This document shows, one piece after another, positions 19,924-29,077 of a stretch of DNA of 37,809 nucleotides (the first letter of the stretch is position 1; each line of letters starts with the position of its first letter). The stretch lies in the NCBI GenBank assembly GCA_015492305.1, contig WGFJ01000037.1:1-37809 (forward strand), in the 5' to 3' direction. The notes beneath the pieces are model-generated. The model ran no database searches. It was not told where the DNA came from and was given only the letters and a program-made list of their open reading frames with translations. The position numbers and the translations under genes were made by a program. The stretch is from Deltaproteobacteria bacterium (GTDB taxonomy: Bacteria; Desulfobacterota; GWC2-55-46; S146-80).

Positions 19924-21467
19924 CCCTTCCAAGGCTTGTAGAATCGCTCCTGAGGCCAGAGGCCTATCCAGAGAGACCTGAAAGGGTTGAGCTGATCCAG
20001 ACCCACATCTCCTACATCCTCCTTACCGAGAGGTTTGCCTACAAGATCAAGAAACCGGTAAACTTTGGCTTCCTCGACTTCTCCACCCTCAGGAGGCGGA
20101 GGTTCTTCTGCAGGGAGGAGGTGAGGCTGAACAGGAGGCTCTCACCTGAGATCTATCTCGGCGTTGTGGAGGTTGTGGAAAGGGATGGCGAGTACTTCAT
20201 GGAGGGGGAGGGAGAGGTCAGGGACTACGCTGTGAAGATGAAGAGGCTTCCAGAGAAGGGGATGATGAGGACCCTCTTGAAGGAGGGGAGGGTTACAGAG
20301 GGGATGGTGAGGAGGGTTTCGGAGAGGATCTCCTCCTTCTACAGGGCAGAAAGGACCAGTCCCTACATTGCATCCTTTGGAAGACCGGAGGTCATAAGGA
20401 GGAATACGGAGGAGAACTTCCGCCAGACAGAGCCATACATTGGAAGGACCATAGAGGAAGAAGAGTTTGCAGGGATAAGGGACTATACACGGTCCTTTCT
20501 AAGTGAAAGGAGGGACCTCTTCACCAGGAGGATGGAGGAGGGGTGGATAAAGGACTGCCATGGGGACCTCCATTCCGGTTCCATATGTTTTGAGGATGGC
20601 CTTGTAGTCTTCGATTGCATAGAGTTCAACAGGAGGTTCCGATACTCCGACACACTGGCGGATATAGCCTTCCTGGCAATGGATCTTGACTTCCACTTCA
20701 GGAAGGATCTCTCGGAGGCACTCATCCGCTACTACCAGGAGTTCATGGATGACAGGGGGATAGAGGATCTCCTCACCTTCTATAAGGTCTACAGGGCCTA
20801 TGTGAGGGGGAAGGTGGAGGGTTTTGAGATCGATGAGGAAGAGGTGCCCATGGAGGAGAAGGACCGCCTCTTAAGAAGGGCAAGGCGCTACTTCAGGCTT
20901 GCCATGGCCTATACCAGGAGATCCCCATTTCCCATCCTCATAGCTGTCTGCGGCCTTTTGGGAACGGGCAAGACCACGGTGGCCCTTGAGCTCGGGAGGC
21001 GCTTCAACGGGGAGGTGATCCACTCCGACAGGCTCAGGAAGGAGCTTGCAGGGATCAGGGTGGAGGAGCATCTGTATCTGCCCTTTGGAAAGGGTATCTA
21101 CAGCGAGAGATTCACGAAAAGGACCTACAGGGAGATGATCAGGAGGGCCGAGGGATTTCTGAGGGATGGGAGGAATGTTATACTCGATGCCACCTTTTCC
21201 AGGGAGTGGATGAGGGAGGAGGTGAGGGAGCTCGGCAGGAGGGTCGGTGTGGAGGTGGTCTTCCTTGAGTGCACCGCCCCTGAGGGGATCATAAGGGACA
21301 GGCTCCTTAAGAGGGTCAGGGAGGGGAGGGCCCTTTCCGATGGGAGGTGGGAGATCTACCTCAGGATGAAGGGGATCTTCCAGCCCTTCAGGCAGGGAGA
21401 GGCCTTCAGGGTCGACACATCGGATCAGGCATGCCTTGATTCCTTCATGGAATGGCTTGGCTTTTGA
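19920..21467 (+). CDS. aminoglycoside phosphotransferase-like kinase fused to P-loop kinase
   Basis: 515 residues in two domains. Residues ~1-330 resemble the COG2187 aminoglycoside-phosphotransferase fold, with the catalytic loop CHGDLHSGSI (HGD 214-216) and metal-binding Asp in VVFDCIEF (D232). Residues ~338-515 are a COG0645-type P-loop kinase with Walker A GLLGTGKTT (345-353) and the segment VILDATFSREWMR. Fusions of this kind are known in bacteria but their substrate is not. The TTG start overlaps the hpt stop (TTGA) and follows GGAGGA. A role in resistance is not implied. Confidence 0.87.
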   Translation: MTLPRLVESLLRPEAYPERPERVELIQTHISYILLTERFAYKIKKPVNFGFLDFSTLRRRRFFCREEVRLNRRLSPEIYLGVVEVVERDGEYFMEGEGEVRDYAVKMKRLPEKGMMRTLLKEGRVTEGMVRRVSERISSFYRAERTSPYIASFGRPEVIRRNTEENFRQTEPYIGRTIEEEEFAGIRDYTRSFLSERRDLFTRRMEEGWIKDCHGDLHSGSICFEDGLVVFDCIEFNRRFRYSDTLADIAFLAMDLDFHFRKDLSEALIRYYQEFMDDRGIEDLLTFYKVYRAYVRGKVEGFEIDEEEVPMEEKDRLLRRARRYFRLAMAYTRRSPFPILIAVCGLLGTGKTTVALELGRRFNGEVIHSDRLRKELAGIRVEEHLYLPFGKGIYSERFTKRTYREMIRRAEGFLRDGRNVILDATFSREWMREEVRELGRRVGVEVVFLECTAPEGIIRDRLLKRVREGRALSDGRWEIYLRMKGIFQPFRQGEAFRVDTSDQACLDSFMEWLGF

Positions 21468-21513
21468 ATCCTTAAGGGTTGCACTTTTCCCCTTTTTTTG
21501 ATAAGAAAGTTTC

Positions 21514-21529
21514 CCTGCCTTTCGGCAGG
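21514..21529 (+). other. small hairpin in the purH leader
   Basis: Six-base-pair GC-rich stem (CCTGCC / GGCAGG) with a TTTC loop, 25 bases before the purH ATG. It is followed by ATCAAAAG, not a T-run, so it is not a normal terminator. A weak promoter-like pair (TTGCAC 21479-21484, TAAGAA 21502-21507) precedes it. The role is unknown; it may affect purH expression. Confidence 0.35.
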
Positions 21530-21553
21530 ATCAAAAGCCCTTTGGAGGTAACC

Positions 21554-23098
21554 ATGGCTTCAGAGTTGAGGGAGATAAGGAGGGCCCTTATAAGTGTGAG
21601 CGATAAGAGGGGCATTGCCGATTTTGCAAGGAGGCTCCGGAGCCTTGGTGTGGAGATCCTTTCCACTGGTGGAACCATGTCCTACCTCCAGAAGGAGGGG
21701 ATAGAGGTCAGGGGTGTATCGGAGTACACAGGCTTTCCGGAGATCCTTGAAGGAAGGGTCAAGACCCTCCACCCGAGGATACACGGCGGGATACTTGCCA
21801 GAAGGGATAAGGACCTCCACATGGAGGACCTTGAGGAGGCAGGGATAGAACCGATAGATATGGTGGTTGTCAACCTCTATCCCTTTGAGGAGACCGTGGC
21901 CAGAGGGTGCAGCCTTGAGGAGGCCATAGAGGAGATAGATATAGGTGGACCTTCCATGATCAGGGCCGCTGCCAAGAACTACAGGGATGTAGCGGTTGTG
22001 GTTGATCCAGGGGATTACCCAAGGATAGTGGAGGAACTGGAGAGGAACAGGGGTGCCCTTTCCCTTGAGACCCGCTTTGAGCTCGCAAAGAAGGTCTTTG
22101 CCCTCACCTCGAGATACGACTCCGCCATCTACTCATACCTTGAGGGCATCGGGGAAGGGCTTCCAGAGGGATATCCCCTCTTCCTCACAAAGGTCCAGGA
22201 TCTGAGATACGGTGAGAATCCCCACCAGAAGGCAGCCCTCTACAGGTGGGAGGAGGGCCTTGTCTCCAGGGCAAAGAAGCTTCAGGGGAAGGAACTCTCC
22301 TACAACAACATCCTTGACATGGATGCTGCCTATCGGGTCGTTTCGGACTTCGAGGAGCCATGCATTGTCATAGTGAAGCACAACAACCCATGTGGTGTTG
22401 CTGTTGCCCCGACCATCAAAGAGGCTTACAGGAAGGCCCTTTCCTGTGACCCTGTCTCTGCCTTCGGGGGGATAGTTGCATCAAACAGGGTGATAGATGG
22501 GGAGACGGCTGAGATCATGGCCGAGATCTTCCTGGAGGTGGTTGTGGCACCGGGCTTTGATGAGAGGGCCCTTCAGGTCTTCGGGAAGAAGAAGAACCTT
22601 CGCCTCATGGAGGCACCTGGTGAGGGGGGCGGAGCCTACGAGATGCGCAGTGTCGACGGAGGGATCCTCCTTCAGAGCAGGGACAGGCTCATCATAGGGA
22701 GGGAGGACCTTAAAGTGGTTACGGAGAATAGACCCCTTGAAAGAGAGATAGAGGACATGCTCTTTGCATGGAAGGTGTGCAAGCATGTGAAGAGCAACGC
22801 CATCGTCTTTGCAAGGGAGGGGCAGACCATAGGGATAGGTGCCGGTCAGATGAGCAGGGTCGATTCGGTGAGGATCGGGATCATGAAGGCAAAGGAGGCA
22901 GGTCTTGATCTGAAGGGCTGTGTCATGGCCTCAGATGCCTTCTTTCCCTTCAGGGACTCCATAGACATGGCGGCCAGGGAGGGGATAAGGGCCATCATAC
23001 AGCCCGGGGGATCTGTGAGGGATGAGGAGGTGATAAAGGCCGCCAATGAACACGGCCTTGCCATGGTCTTTACAGGGGTGAGGCACTTCAGGCATTAG
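21554..23098 (+). CDS. purH: bifunctional AICAR transformylase / IMP cyclohydrolase
   Basis: Last two steps of de novo IMP synthesis. From ATG 21554 (GGAGGT ribosome-binding site) it has 514 residues, the usual size; the frame is open for 25 codons upstream but without support. The N-terminal cyclohydrolase domain shows RRALISVSDKRG, STGGTMSYLQ, GGRVKTLHP-like EGRVKTLHPRIHGG and SMIRAAAKN. The transformylase domain has LRYGENPHQ, KHNNPCGVA with the catalytic Lys-His, and the end KAANEHGLAMVFTGVRHFRH. Its stop overlaps the convergent BcsS-like gene by 4 bases. Confidence 0.98.
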   Translation: MASELREIRRALISVSDKRGIADFARRLRSLGVEILSTGGTMSYLQKEGIEVRGVSEYTGFPEILEGRVKTLHPRIHGGILARRDKDLHMEDLEEAGIEPIDMVVVNLYPFEETVARGCSLEEAIEEIDIGGPSMIRAAAKNYRDVAVVVDPGDYPRIVEELERNRGALSLETRFELAKKVFALTSRYDSAIYSYLEGIGEGLPEGYPLFLTKVQDLRYGENPHQKAALYRWEEGLVSRAKKLQGKELSYNNILDMDAAYRVVSDFEEPCIVIVKHNNPCGVAVAPTIKEAYRKALSCDPVSAFGGIVASNRVIDGETAEIMAEIFLEVVVAPGFDERALQVFGKKKNLRLMEAPGEGGGAYEMRSVDGGILLQSRDRLIIGREDLKVVTENRPLEREIEDMLFAWKVCKHVKSNAIVFAREGQTIGIGAGQMSRVDSVRIGIMKAKEAGLDLKGCVMASDAFFPFRDSIDMAAREGIRAIIQPGGSVRDEEVIKAANEHGLAMVFTGVRHFRH

Positions 23099-23799
23099 AA
23101 GGGTATGTAGATCTCGAGGCCTGTGTAACCCCCTGCAGGTGTTTCTGAGGTGTCCTTATAGCCAGCCTTTAAGAGGATGGAACCTGAGGCGATCTTCATC
23201 AACTCCACGATCCCGCCTACCTGAAAGGCATTAAAGTCCTCGTTGCCCATTGCCACAAACTCCACCCCTATAAGGAGGTGGTGGGGGTCCCTGGATATCA
23301 CGGCCCCCTTCAGCCTCAGTCTTCCCCAGAAGAAGTTGTCTATGGTGCTGTAGCTGAGGATGATGGACATATTCCTCAGCCCTTCCCACCATGAATCCAC
23401 CTCTCCCTGAAGGGAAAGACCCACCTCATCATCCCTCTCCTTTCCACCTCCCACCTTCTCTTTCTCGGTCCTCCTTATATCCGCACCTGCTGAGAGGGTA
23501 AAGGCCGTTTCTCCCCTTTTACCCCTTAATCCGATGCTGGGAATGACCATGGTGCTTTTCGCATCAAGTTCCTTGCCGTTGGACCTGAAGGTATAGCGCA
23601 GGTGGCCTGTAAAGACCTTCCCCACCACCCATCTGCCCTCGGAGACACCCTTATCCCACAGGAAACCGAGGTAACCGAATCCCTGATCCCTGCTGTCCAC
23701 CTCTATGCCTGCGATAAGGGCCTGTGCCTTGAGCCCTGATGGGATGGCAAGGATCGACACCAGACAGATGAGGAACGCTACGCCTTTAATCCTCTCCAT
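23095..23799 (-). CDS. BcsS-like outer-membrane beta-barrel protein
   Basis: 234 residues. N-terminal signal peptide (Lys/Arg then a hydrophobic core, cleavage likely after LKA near residue 25), then alternating-hydrophobicity strands and a C-terminal aromatic ending (LEIYIPF), all typical of an outer-membrane barrel. The start of the mature part, GIEVDSRDQGFGYLGFLW, and the RYTF segment resemble the BcsS family of cellulose-biosynthesis proteins. Genomic context agrees strongly: its ORF overlaps the end of the cellulose synthase gene by 22 bases. BcsS has no proven biochemical role; export or anchoring is a guess. Confidence 0.68.
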   Translation of the reverse strand: MERIKGVAFLICLVSILAIPSGLKAQALIAGIEVDSRDQGFGYLGFLWDKGVSEGRWVVGKVFTGHLRYTFRSNGKELDAKSTMVIPSIGLRGKRGETAFTLSAGADIRRTEKEKVGGGKERDDEVGLSLQGEVDSWWEGLRNMSIILSYSTIDNFFWGRLRLKGAVISRDPHHLLIGVEFVAMGNEDFNAFQVGGIVELMKIASGSILLKAGYKDTSETPAGGYTGLEIYIPF

Positions 23800-26012
23800 A
23801 GCCTTACCCCCTCGGAAGGATCACTGAATCTCACCCCTACATGGTTCCATCCCCCTGACCTCCTCTGCCAGACAGGGATGGCCTTCAGACAGTGGCCATC
23901 TATCCTTACCATGATCTTATCCCCCGGATCTATCCCTTTGTCAAGCCTTATGGACATCCCTGTGTAGCTGATGTCCACGGTCCTTCCCTCGATGGCCCCT
24001 GAGGGTGTTTCCACCCTGCATGGCAGCGACAGGGGGACCCTGGGGGAAAACCTTTTGAGGACCCTCTCCCTGAGGAAGGCCCGCAGGGGTGAAAGGATCA
24101 GGGACTTCATGGAGGGGAAGATGCCACTCTTTGCCCTGTGAAGCCCCTCCCAGCTGTTTGGAGGGCTGTACATCTGGCGGATGATGCCCCTGTAGCTCTC
24201 CTCATCCACATTGACGAAGCTTATCCCTATGTGGATCGTTCCATCCCCTTTCCTGTCGTTCCTCATTACCCTTCCTTTAAGATGGGTTACCTCCCCGTAA
24301 TCGCTGATAAGGGAAAGGGATACCTCTGGATCATCGATCTCAAGGGGCTCTGTGGCTACCGCTGAAAGGCCTGTTTCGCTTATGTCCTTTGTGTAGAGGT
24401 GGAAGGTCCTTCCGTCCTTGAGGCGGAGTTCTACCTTTATCCTTCGGGAAAGTCTTATAAGCCTCCTTCTCTGGGGCCTCTCCAGGGCTGCAAGGATTGC
24501 AGAGCCAAGGATGAGCATGTTGTAACCGGCCCAGGCCATGCTTATGATGAGGGCATCACGGATGTAGAGGTCCGGCAGGAAGGCCCCGAGGAGGATGGCT
24601 ACAAAGAGGAGGAAGAGGACCACTATGTGGGGGGTGGTCATGGAGCTTGAGAAGGTGGCCTCCCTGTGGACCTCACCTTTCGGTGTGACATCGAATCTAT
24701 CGGTCCTGGGGTTTGTGAGGGTCCTTAAGACGGTGGCTGTGAGTCCGAAGGCCATAACTGCCTCGTACACATCGCTCCAGAAGGGATTCCGGTAGCCCTT
24801 ACCCACATAGTTGAAGGCGATTGTTGAGGCGATGTAATGGGCGAGGAAGTAATGGAGGAGGGTCTTGAGATCGGCAACAAGTGGGGCATAGCCCAGGAAG
24901 AGGTATGAAAGGGGGGCTGTGAGGTAGACCACCCTCGGCAGGCCGTGGAAGAAGTAAATGATCGAGGCAAGGTAGTTGAGCCTCTGATGGAAGGAAAGGC
25001 CCCTTTTGAAGAGGGGGTTATGGGAGAGGAAGATCTGGATGCCTCCTGTTGCCCACCTCCTCCTTTGCTTCAGATAGCTTTCGTAGCTCTCGGGTGCAAG
25101 CCCTGCCGATAGGTCCCTGTTGTAGAATATGGAGGTGTAACCCCTTCCATGGAGTTCCATGCTTGTGTGGATATCCTCTGTAACCGTTTCCGTCCTGAAA
25201 CCACCTATCCCTTCCAGGTATTTCCTCCTGAAGATCCCCCCTGAACCTGCGAAGAAGGCGCTGTTGTACCGGTCCCTTCCGGGCTGGATCACGTGGAAAA
25301 AGAGGTCCTGCTCGTTTGCTATCTCCCTTTCCATCCGCAGGTTCTTCTGGAATATGTCAGGGTTGTAAAAGTGGTGGGGCGTCTGGACGATGGCCACCTT
25401 TTCGTCCCTGAAGAAGGCCACCGTCTCCTTAAGGAAGTTCCTTGTGGGCACATGGTCACAGTCAAAGATGGCGATCAGATCACCCTCTGTCAGTTTCAGG
25501 GCGTGGTTGAGGTTGCCTGCCTTGGCATGCCTGCGATCTTCCCTCCTTATGTAATTGCAACCGAGTCTTAAGGCCATCTCCCTTATCTCTTCCCTTCCAC
25601 CGTCATCAAGGATGTGGATCTTCACCCTATCCTCTGGGTACTCCTGGGCCTGACAGCCTATTACAGTTCTGTAAAGTATCTCCTTCGGCTCATTGAAGAT
25701 GGGGATGAATATGTCCACCGTGGGCAGCTCCCATCCCCTGGTAGAGGGCGGTTCACGATCCACAGGCCACAGGCTCTGGTAGTAGAAGAGGATGGACTGG
25801 ATTATGCCGTAGGCCTCGGAGAGGAGGAGGATCAGGCTGATGGAAAGGCCTATGGCATCCACCGTATTCAGGGTATAGAGGCCCCTCCAGAGGATGTACC
25901 TCAAAGAGAGGATCAGACTTGCCACTACAGCAAGGGGCCTTAACCCCCTGAAAGGGGAAAGGAGGATCACAGAGGTGATGAGTATTAGGGTGAGAAGTAT
26001 CTGTCCTTCCAT
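23778..26012 (-). CDS. bcsA: cellulose synthase catalytic subunit with two PilZ domains
   Basis: 744 residues, an inner-membrane family 2 glycosyltransferase that polymerises and exports beta-glucan. Two N-terminal membrane helices (1-75), then the catalytic domain with DDG (136-138), DCD (184-186), TED (278-280) and QRRRW (316-320), followed by further membrane helices to about 510. Two C-terminal PilZ domains each keep both c-di-GMP motifs: RLSRR (520-524) with DISETG (543-548), and RFSPR (654-658) with DISYTG (680-685). One PilZ is usual, so c-di-GMP control may be doubled. No bcsB, bcsC or bcsZ lies next to it. A curdlan-like or other beta-glucan product cannot be excluded. Confidence 0.9.
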   Translation of the reverse strand: MEGQILLTLILITSVILLSPFRGLRPLAVVASLILSLRYILWRGLYTLNTVDAIGLSISLILLLSEAYGIIQSILFYYQSLWPVDREPPSTRGWELPTVDIFIPIFNEPKEILYRTVIGCQAQEYPEDRVKIHILDDGGREEIREMALRLGCNYIRREDRRHAKAGNLNHALKLTEGDLIAIFDCDHVPTRNFLKETVAFFRDEKVAIVQTPHHFYNPDIFQKNLRMEREIANEQDLFFHVIQPGRDRYNSAFFAGSGGIFRRKYLEGIGGFRTETVTEDIHTSMELHGRGYTSIFYNRDLSAGLAPESYESYLKQRRRWATGGIQIFLSHNPLFKRGLSFHQRLNYLASIIYFFHGLPRVVYLTAPLSYLFLGYAPLVADLKTLLHYFLAHYIASTIAFNYVGKGYRNPFWSDVYEAVMAFGLTATVLRTLTNPRTDRFDVTPKGEVHREATFSSSMTTPHIVVLFLLFVAILLGAFLPDLYIRDALIISMAWAGYNMLILGSAILAALERPQRRRLIRLSRRIKVELRLKDGRTFHLYTKDISETGLSAVATEPLEIDDPEVSLSLISDYGEVTHLKGRVMRNDRKGDGTIHIGISFVNVDEESYRGIIRQMYSPPNSWEGLHRAKSGIFPSMKSLILSPLRAFLRERVLKRFSPRVPLSLPCRVETPSGAIEGRTVDISYTGMSIRLDKGIDPGDKIMVRIDGHCLKAIPVWQRRSGGWNHVGVRFSDPSEGVRLWRGLKA

Positions 26013-26117
26013 CTCTCTCCAAAAGACAGCAATAATCGTGCCACAGGGTCCTTGCCCTTTCCCCAGTGCTTTGAAGAGGGAGGCCTACAAGATTTTACAC
26101 TATTTCCTTTACAGGGT

Positions 26118-26954
26118 TTAACACTTTTTACGGTCCTTGAAGGTCCTGTATAGCCTTCCGAACTCTTCAAGGCTCAGGGTCTCCCCCCTCCTCCCTGGGT
26201 CGATACCTGAAGAGAGAAGGATCTCTTCCACATCCCTTCCCAGGAGGGGTTTAAGGGCGTTTTTCAGTGTCTTCCGCCTCTTGCCAAAGGCATGGCTCAC
26301 CAGCCTTTTGAAGGATCGGAGATCTTCGATCTCGGCCCTTGGTCTTTCCAGTATCCTGAAGTGTACAAGGGCAGAGTAGACCTTTGGCCTCGGGTAAAAG
26401 GCCCTGGGGGAAACGATGGTGACGATGGTGGGATCGGTGAAGAGCCTTACCATGACTGTAAGGAATCCGTAGGCCTTTGTCCCTGGAGAGGCCACCATCC
26501 TCATGGCCACCTCCCTCTGGAGCATCACCAGGATGGACTCAAAGGCCTCTCTCTCCTCAAGGAACTTCAGGACAAGGGGGCTTGCTATGCTGTAGGGAAG
26601 GTTGGAGACCACCTTCAGCCTCCTCTGGACCCTCTCTGCCATCTCCCTGTACGAGACCTTCAGGGCGTCCCCCTCTATGATCTCAACATTTGGCCTTTCC
26701 CCTACCTCCTCCTTCAGGTATCTGGCAAGGACCCTGTCCTTCTCTATGGCTATCACCCTTCCGGCCCTCTCTGAAAGGGGGATGGTGAGTACACCGAGCC
26801 CTGGCCCGACCTCAAGGACAGCGTCATCCTTTGAAAGATCCGCCTCATGAAGGATCCGCTCCCTCACCCTTTCATCTATGAGGAAGTTCTGGCCCAGGTA
26901 TCTCTTTGGGAGGTGTTGGAGTCGCTTCAGTATCTCCTTGCAGGATGGATACAT
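26118..26954 (-). CDS. rsmA: 16S rRNA (adenine1518/1519-N6) dimethyltransferase
   Basis: Also called KsgA; dimethylates two adenines near the 3' end of 16S rRNA late in 30S assembly. 278 residues. Motifs: KRYLGQNFLIDERV at the start, the SAM-binding EVGPGLGVLT, acidic end AIEKDR, and the catalytic NLPYSIASPLV; C-terminal RRKTLKNAL helix region is standard. It starts immediately after the tsaD stop (TGA-ATG) as the last gene of a ten-gene minus-strand run. Confidence 0.97.
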   Translation of the reverse strand: MYPSCKEILKRLQHLPKRYLGQNFLIDERVRERILHEADLSKDDAVLEVGPGLGVLTIPLSERAGRVIAIEKDRVLARYLKEEVGERPNVEIIEGDALKVSYREMAERVQRRLKVVSNLPYSIASPLVLKFLEEREAFESILVMLQREVAMRMVASPGTKAYGFLTVMVRLFTDPTIVTIVSPRAFYPRPKVYSALVHFRILERPRAEIEDLRSFKRLVSHAFGKRRKTLKNALKPLLGRDVEEILLSSGIDPGRRGETLSLEEFGRLYRTFKDRKKC

Positions 26955-27947
26955 TCAGAGCATGAGATTTGGTATGGCAGTGAGGTCGTAAGGGGACCTC
27001 TCCCCCCTTTTGAGATGGTGATAGGCAGCAACGGCTATCATCACACCGTTGTCCGTGCAGAAGGGGATCTCCGGGAGGAGGACCTCTATACCCTCCTCCT
27101 TTGCCCTTTCAAGAAACCTCTCCCTCAATCTGCTGTTTGCCGCTACCCCTCCTGTCACAAAGGCCCTTTCGAGTTTAGATCCCTTGCAGGCCCTTATGGT
27201 CTTTTCCACAAGGACCTCTACAACGGCTTCCTGAAAGCTTGCAACGATATCGGCCTTCCTTGCCTCCACATCCCCCTCAAGGCCCTGGACATACCTCAGG
27301 ACAGCGGTCTTTATCCCGCTGAAGCTGAAGTCAAGGTCTTTCCTGGACATGTGGGGTCTTGGGAAGGGGATGGCCTCGCGATCCCCCTCCTTTGAGAGGG
27401 CATCTATCCTTGGCCCTCCGGGGTAGCCAAGGTCAAGGAGCTTTGCCACCTTATCAAAGGCCTCACCTGCTGCATCATCCCTGGTCTGGCCAAGGAGGGT
27501 GTACCTGCCGATGTCATCCACCCTGCAAAGGAGGGTGTGTCCTCCCGATGCCAGAAGGGCTACAAAGGGGGGCTCAAGGCCCTTGAGGAAGGCAATGGCT
27601 ATGTGTCCCTCAAGGTGGTTTATCCCCACAAAGGGTATACTACTGGCCAGGGAAAGGGCCTTTGCAAAGGAAAGCCCCACCAGGAGGGAGACAATAAGGC
27701 CCGGTCCATAGGTCACCCCTATCCCGTCTATCTCTTCCAGTTTGAGGCCGGAAAGGCGGAGGGCCTCCTCAACAACGGGAAGGACCGTTTCCAGGTGCCT
27801 CCTTGAGGCAAGTTCAGGTACCACACCGCCGTATCTGCTGTGTATCCCTTCCTGGGAGGAGACCACGTTGGAGAGGATCTCCCTTCCATCCCTCACAACT
27901 GCTGCACACATATCATCGCAGGATGAATCTATGCCAAGGATGAGCAT
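26955..27947 (-). CDS. tsaD: tRNA N6-threonylcarbamoyladenosine transferase TsaD
   Basis: Transfers threonylcarbamoyl to A37 of ANN-decoding tRNAs, with TsaB/TsaE (not in the window). 330 residues, usual length. ASKHA fold signatures GIDSSCDDMCAAVV at the N-terminus, metal-binding H111 and H115 in NHLEGHIAIA, GGHTLL, and the C-terminal FCTDNGVMIA with metal-binding Asp. Overlaps the preceding cysteine desulfurase gene by 19 bases and abuts rsmA. Confidence 0.97.
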   Translation of the reverse strand: MLILGIDSSCDDMCAAVVRDGREILSNVVSSQEGIHSRYGGVVPELASRRHLETVLPVVEEALRLSGLKLEEIDGIGVTYGPGLIVSLLVGLSFAKALSLASSIPFVGINHLEGHIAIAFLKGLEPPFVALLASGGHTLLCRVDDIGRYTLLGQTRDDAAGEAFDKVAKLLDLGYPGGPRIDALSKEGDREAIPFPRPHMSRKDLDFSFSGIKTAVLRYVQGLEGDVEARKADIVASFQEAVVEVLVEKTIRACKGSKLERAFVTGGVAANSRLRERFLERAKEEGIEVLLPEIPFCTDNGVMIAVAAYHHLKRGERSPYDLTAIPNLML

Positions 27948-29077
27948 ATCTCCCTCAGGGCCTTAAGGTAGGCCTCCACATCGTCATGGTCGTTCATGTA
28001 ACTGAGACTCACCCTGATCGTTCCACCAGGGAAGGTACCCATGGTCCTGTGGGAAGAGGGTGAGCAATGGAGACCTGTCCTTACCATTATGCTGTACCTG
28101 CTGTCAAGGAGGTAGCCCACCTCTGCAGGGTCCATGCCATCGATGGTGTGGGAGAGGAGTCCAGCCCTGTCCTCGACCGCCGGAGACCCGTATACCCTGA
28201 CCCCCTTTATACCCCTCAGACCCTCAAGGAGATGGGCCATGAGTTCCTTTTCCTTTTTCCTTATCCTCTCGATCCCTACCTCATTGATGAACCTTATACC
28301 CTCGCAGAGCCCGCCTATGGCAGGGGTATTGAGGGTTCCACTCTCAAGGGCTTCTGGAAGCATCCTTGGCTGATCCTCCTGGCTGCTGTCCACCCCTGTT
28401 CCCCCTTCGATGAGGGGTTCCACCTCTATCCCCTCCCTCACATAGAGGATCCCGCTACCCTGGGGACCGAAGAGCCCTTTGTGGCCAGGGGCAGCAAGGA
28501 GATCCACCTTTTCCGCATCTATGGGTATGAGTCCTGCTGTCTGGGCGGCATCGACAAGGAGTAGTATCCCCCTTTGCCTGAGGTAGTCCCCTATCTCCTC
28601 CACAGGGACAAGGGTGCCGATCACGTTTGAGGCATGGGTGAGGATTACCATCCTTGTTTCTGGCCTTATAGCCTCCTTAAGGGATGAAAGGGAGATGTGG
28701 CCCTCCCTGTCAGGGGCTATGGTGGTGACGGTAATACCCCTTCTTTCAAGACCCTTAAGGGGCCTCGTAACGGAGTTGTGCTCCATTGTAGAGGTGATCA
28801 CATGGTCCCCTTCCTTGAGGATGCCCTTTATGGCGATGTTCAGTGCCTCTGTCCCGTTCTTTGTGAATACAACCCTCGACGAATCCCCTATGTTGAAGAA
28901 ACGGGCCACCTCCTGCCTTGCCTCAAAGACCACCCTTCCGGCCTCCACCGACTTCCTGTGCCCTCCCCTTCCGGGGTTCCCTCCCACCTCCCTGAGGATG
29001 TATTCAACCCTCTTGTAGACCCTTTCGGGTTTCGGATGGGTTGTGGCAGCGTTGTCAAGGTAGATGATCCCCTTCAT
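27929..29077 (-). CDS. cysteine desulfurase family aminotransferase (TIGR01977-like)
   Basis: 382 residues, PLP enzyme of class V. Opens YLDNAATTHPKPERV; H100, D176 and Q179 mark the PLP pocket, K200 in APGHKGLFGP is the Schiff-base lysine, and C338 in RTGLHCSP is the likely persulfide cysteine. The TGLHCSP context and lack of the longer IscS tail fit the TIGR01977 subgroup rather than IscS or SufS. This subgroup is often near DUF3343 and selenium-metabolism genes. It overlaps the TatD/radical SAM gene by 4 bases and tsaD by 19. It may supply sulfur for tRNA thiolation or selenium; substrate use is inferred. Confidence 0.9.
   Translation of the reverse strand: MKGIIYLDNAATTHPKPERVYKRVEYILREVGGNPGRGGHRKSVEAGRVVFEARQEVARFFNIGDSSRVVFTKNGTEALNIAIKGILKEGDHVITSTMEHNSVTRPLKGLERRGITVTTIAPDREGHISLSSLKEAIRPETRMVILTHASNVIGTLVPVEEIGDYLRQRGILLLVDAAQTAGLIPIDAEKVDLLAAPGHKGLFGPQGSGILYVREGIEVEPLIEGGTGVDSSQEDQPRMLPEALESGTLNTPAIGGLCEGIRFINEVGIERIRKKEKELMAHLLEGLRGIKGVRVYGSPAVEDRAGLLSHTIDGMDPAEVGYLLDSRYSIMVRTGLHCSPSSHRTMGTFPGGTIRVSLSYMNDHDDVEAYLKALREICSSLA

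Noticed and set aside
19920-21467. Antibiotic-resistance aminoglycoside phosphotransferase
   Set aside because: The N-terminal fold is only distantly related to resistance enzymes, the protein is fused to another kinase, and the context is housekeeping.
21514-21529. Intrinsic terminator before purH
   Set aside because: The stem is only six base pairs and is not followed by a T-run; the T-run at 21493-21499 comes before it.
26013-26117. Riboswitch (for example c-di-GMP) before bcsA
   Set aside because: The ~100-base gap shows no recognisable aptamer core, only short A/T-rich GTGTAAAA and GTGTTAAA stretches on the minus strand.
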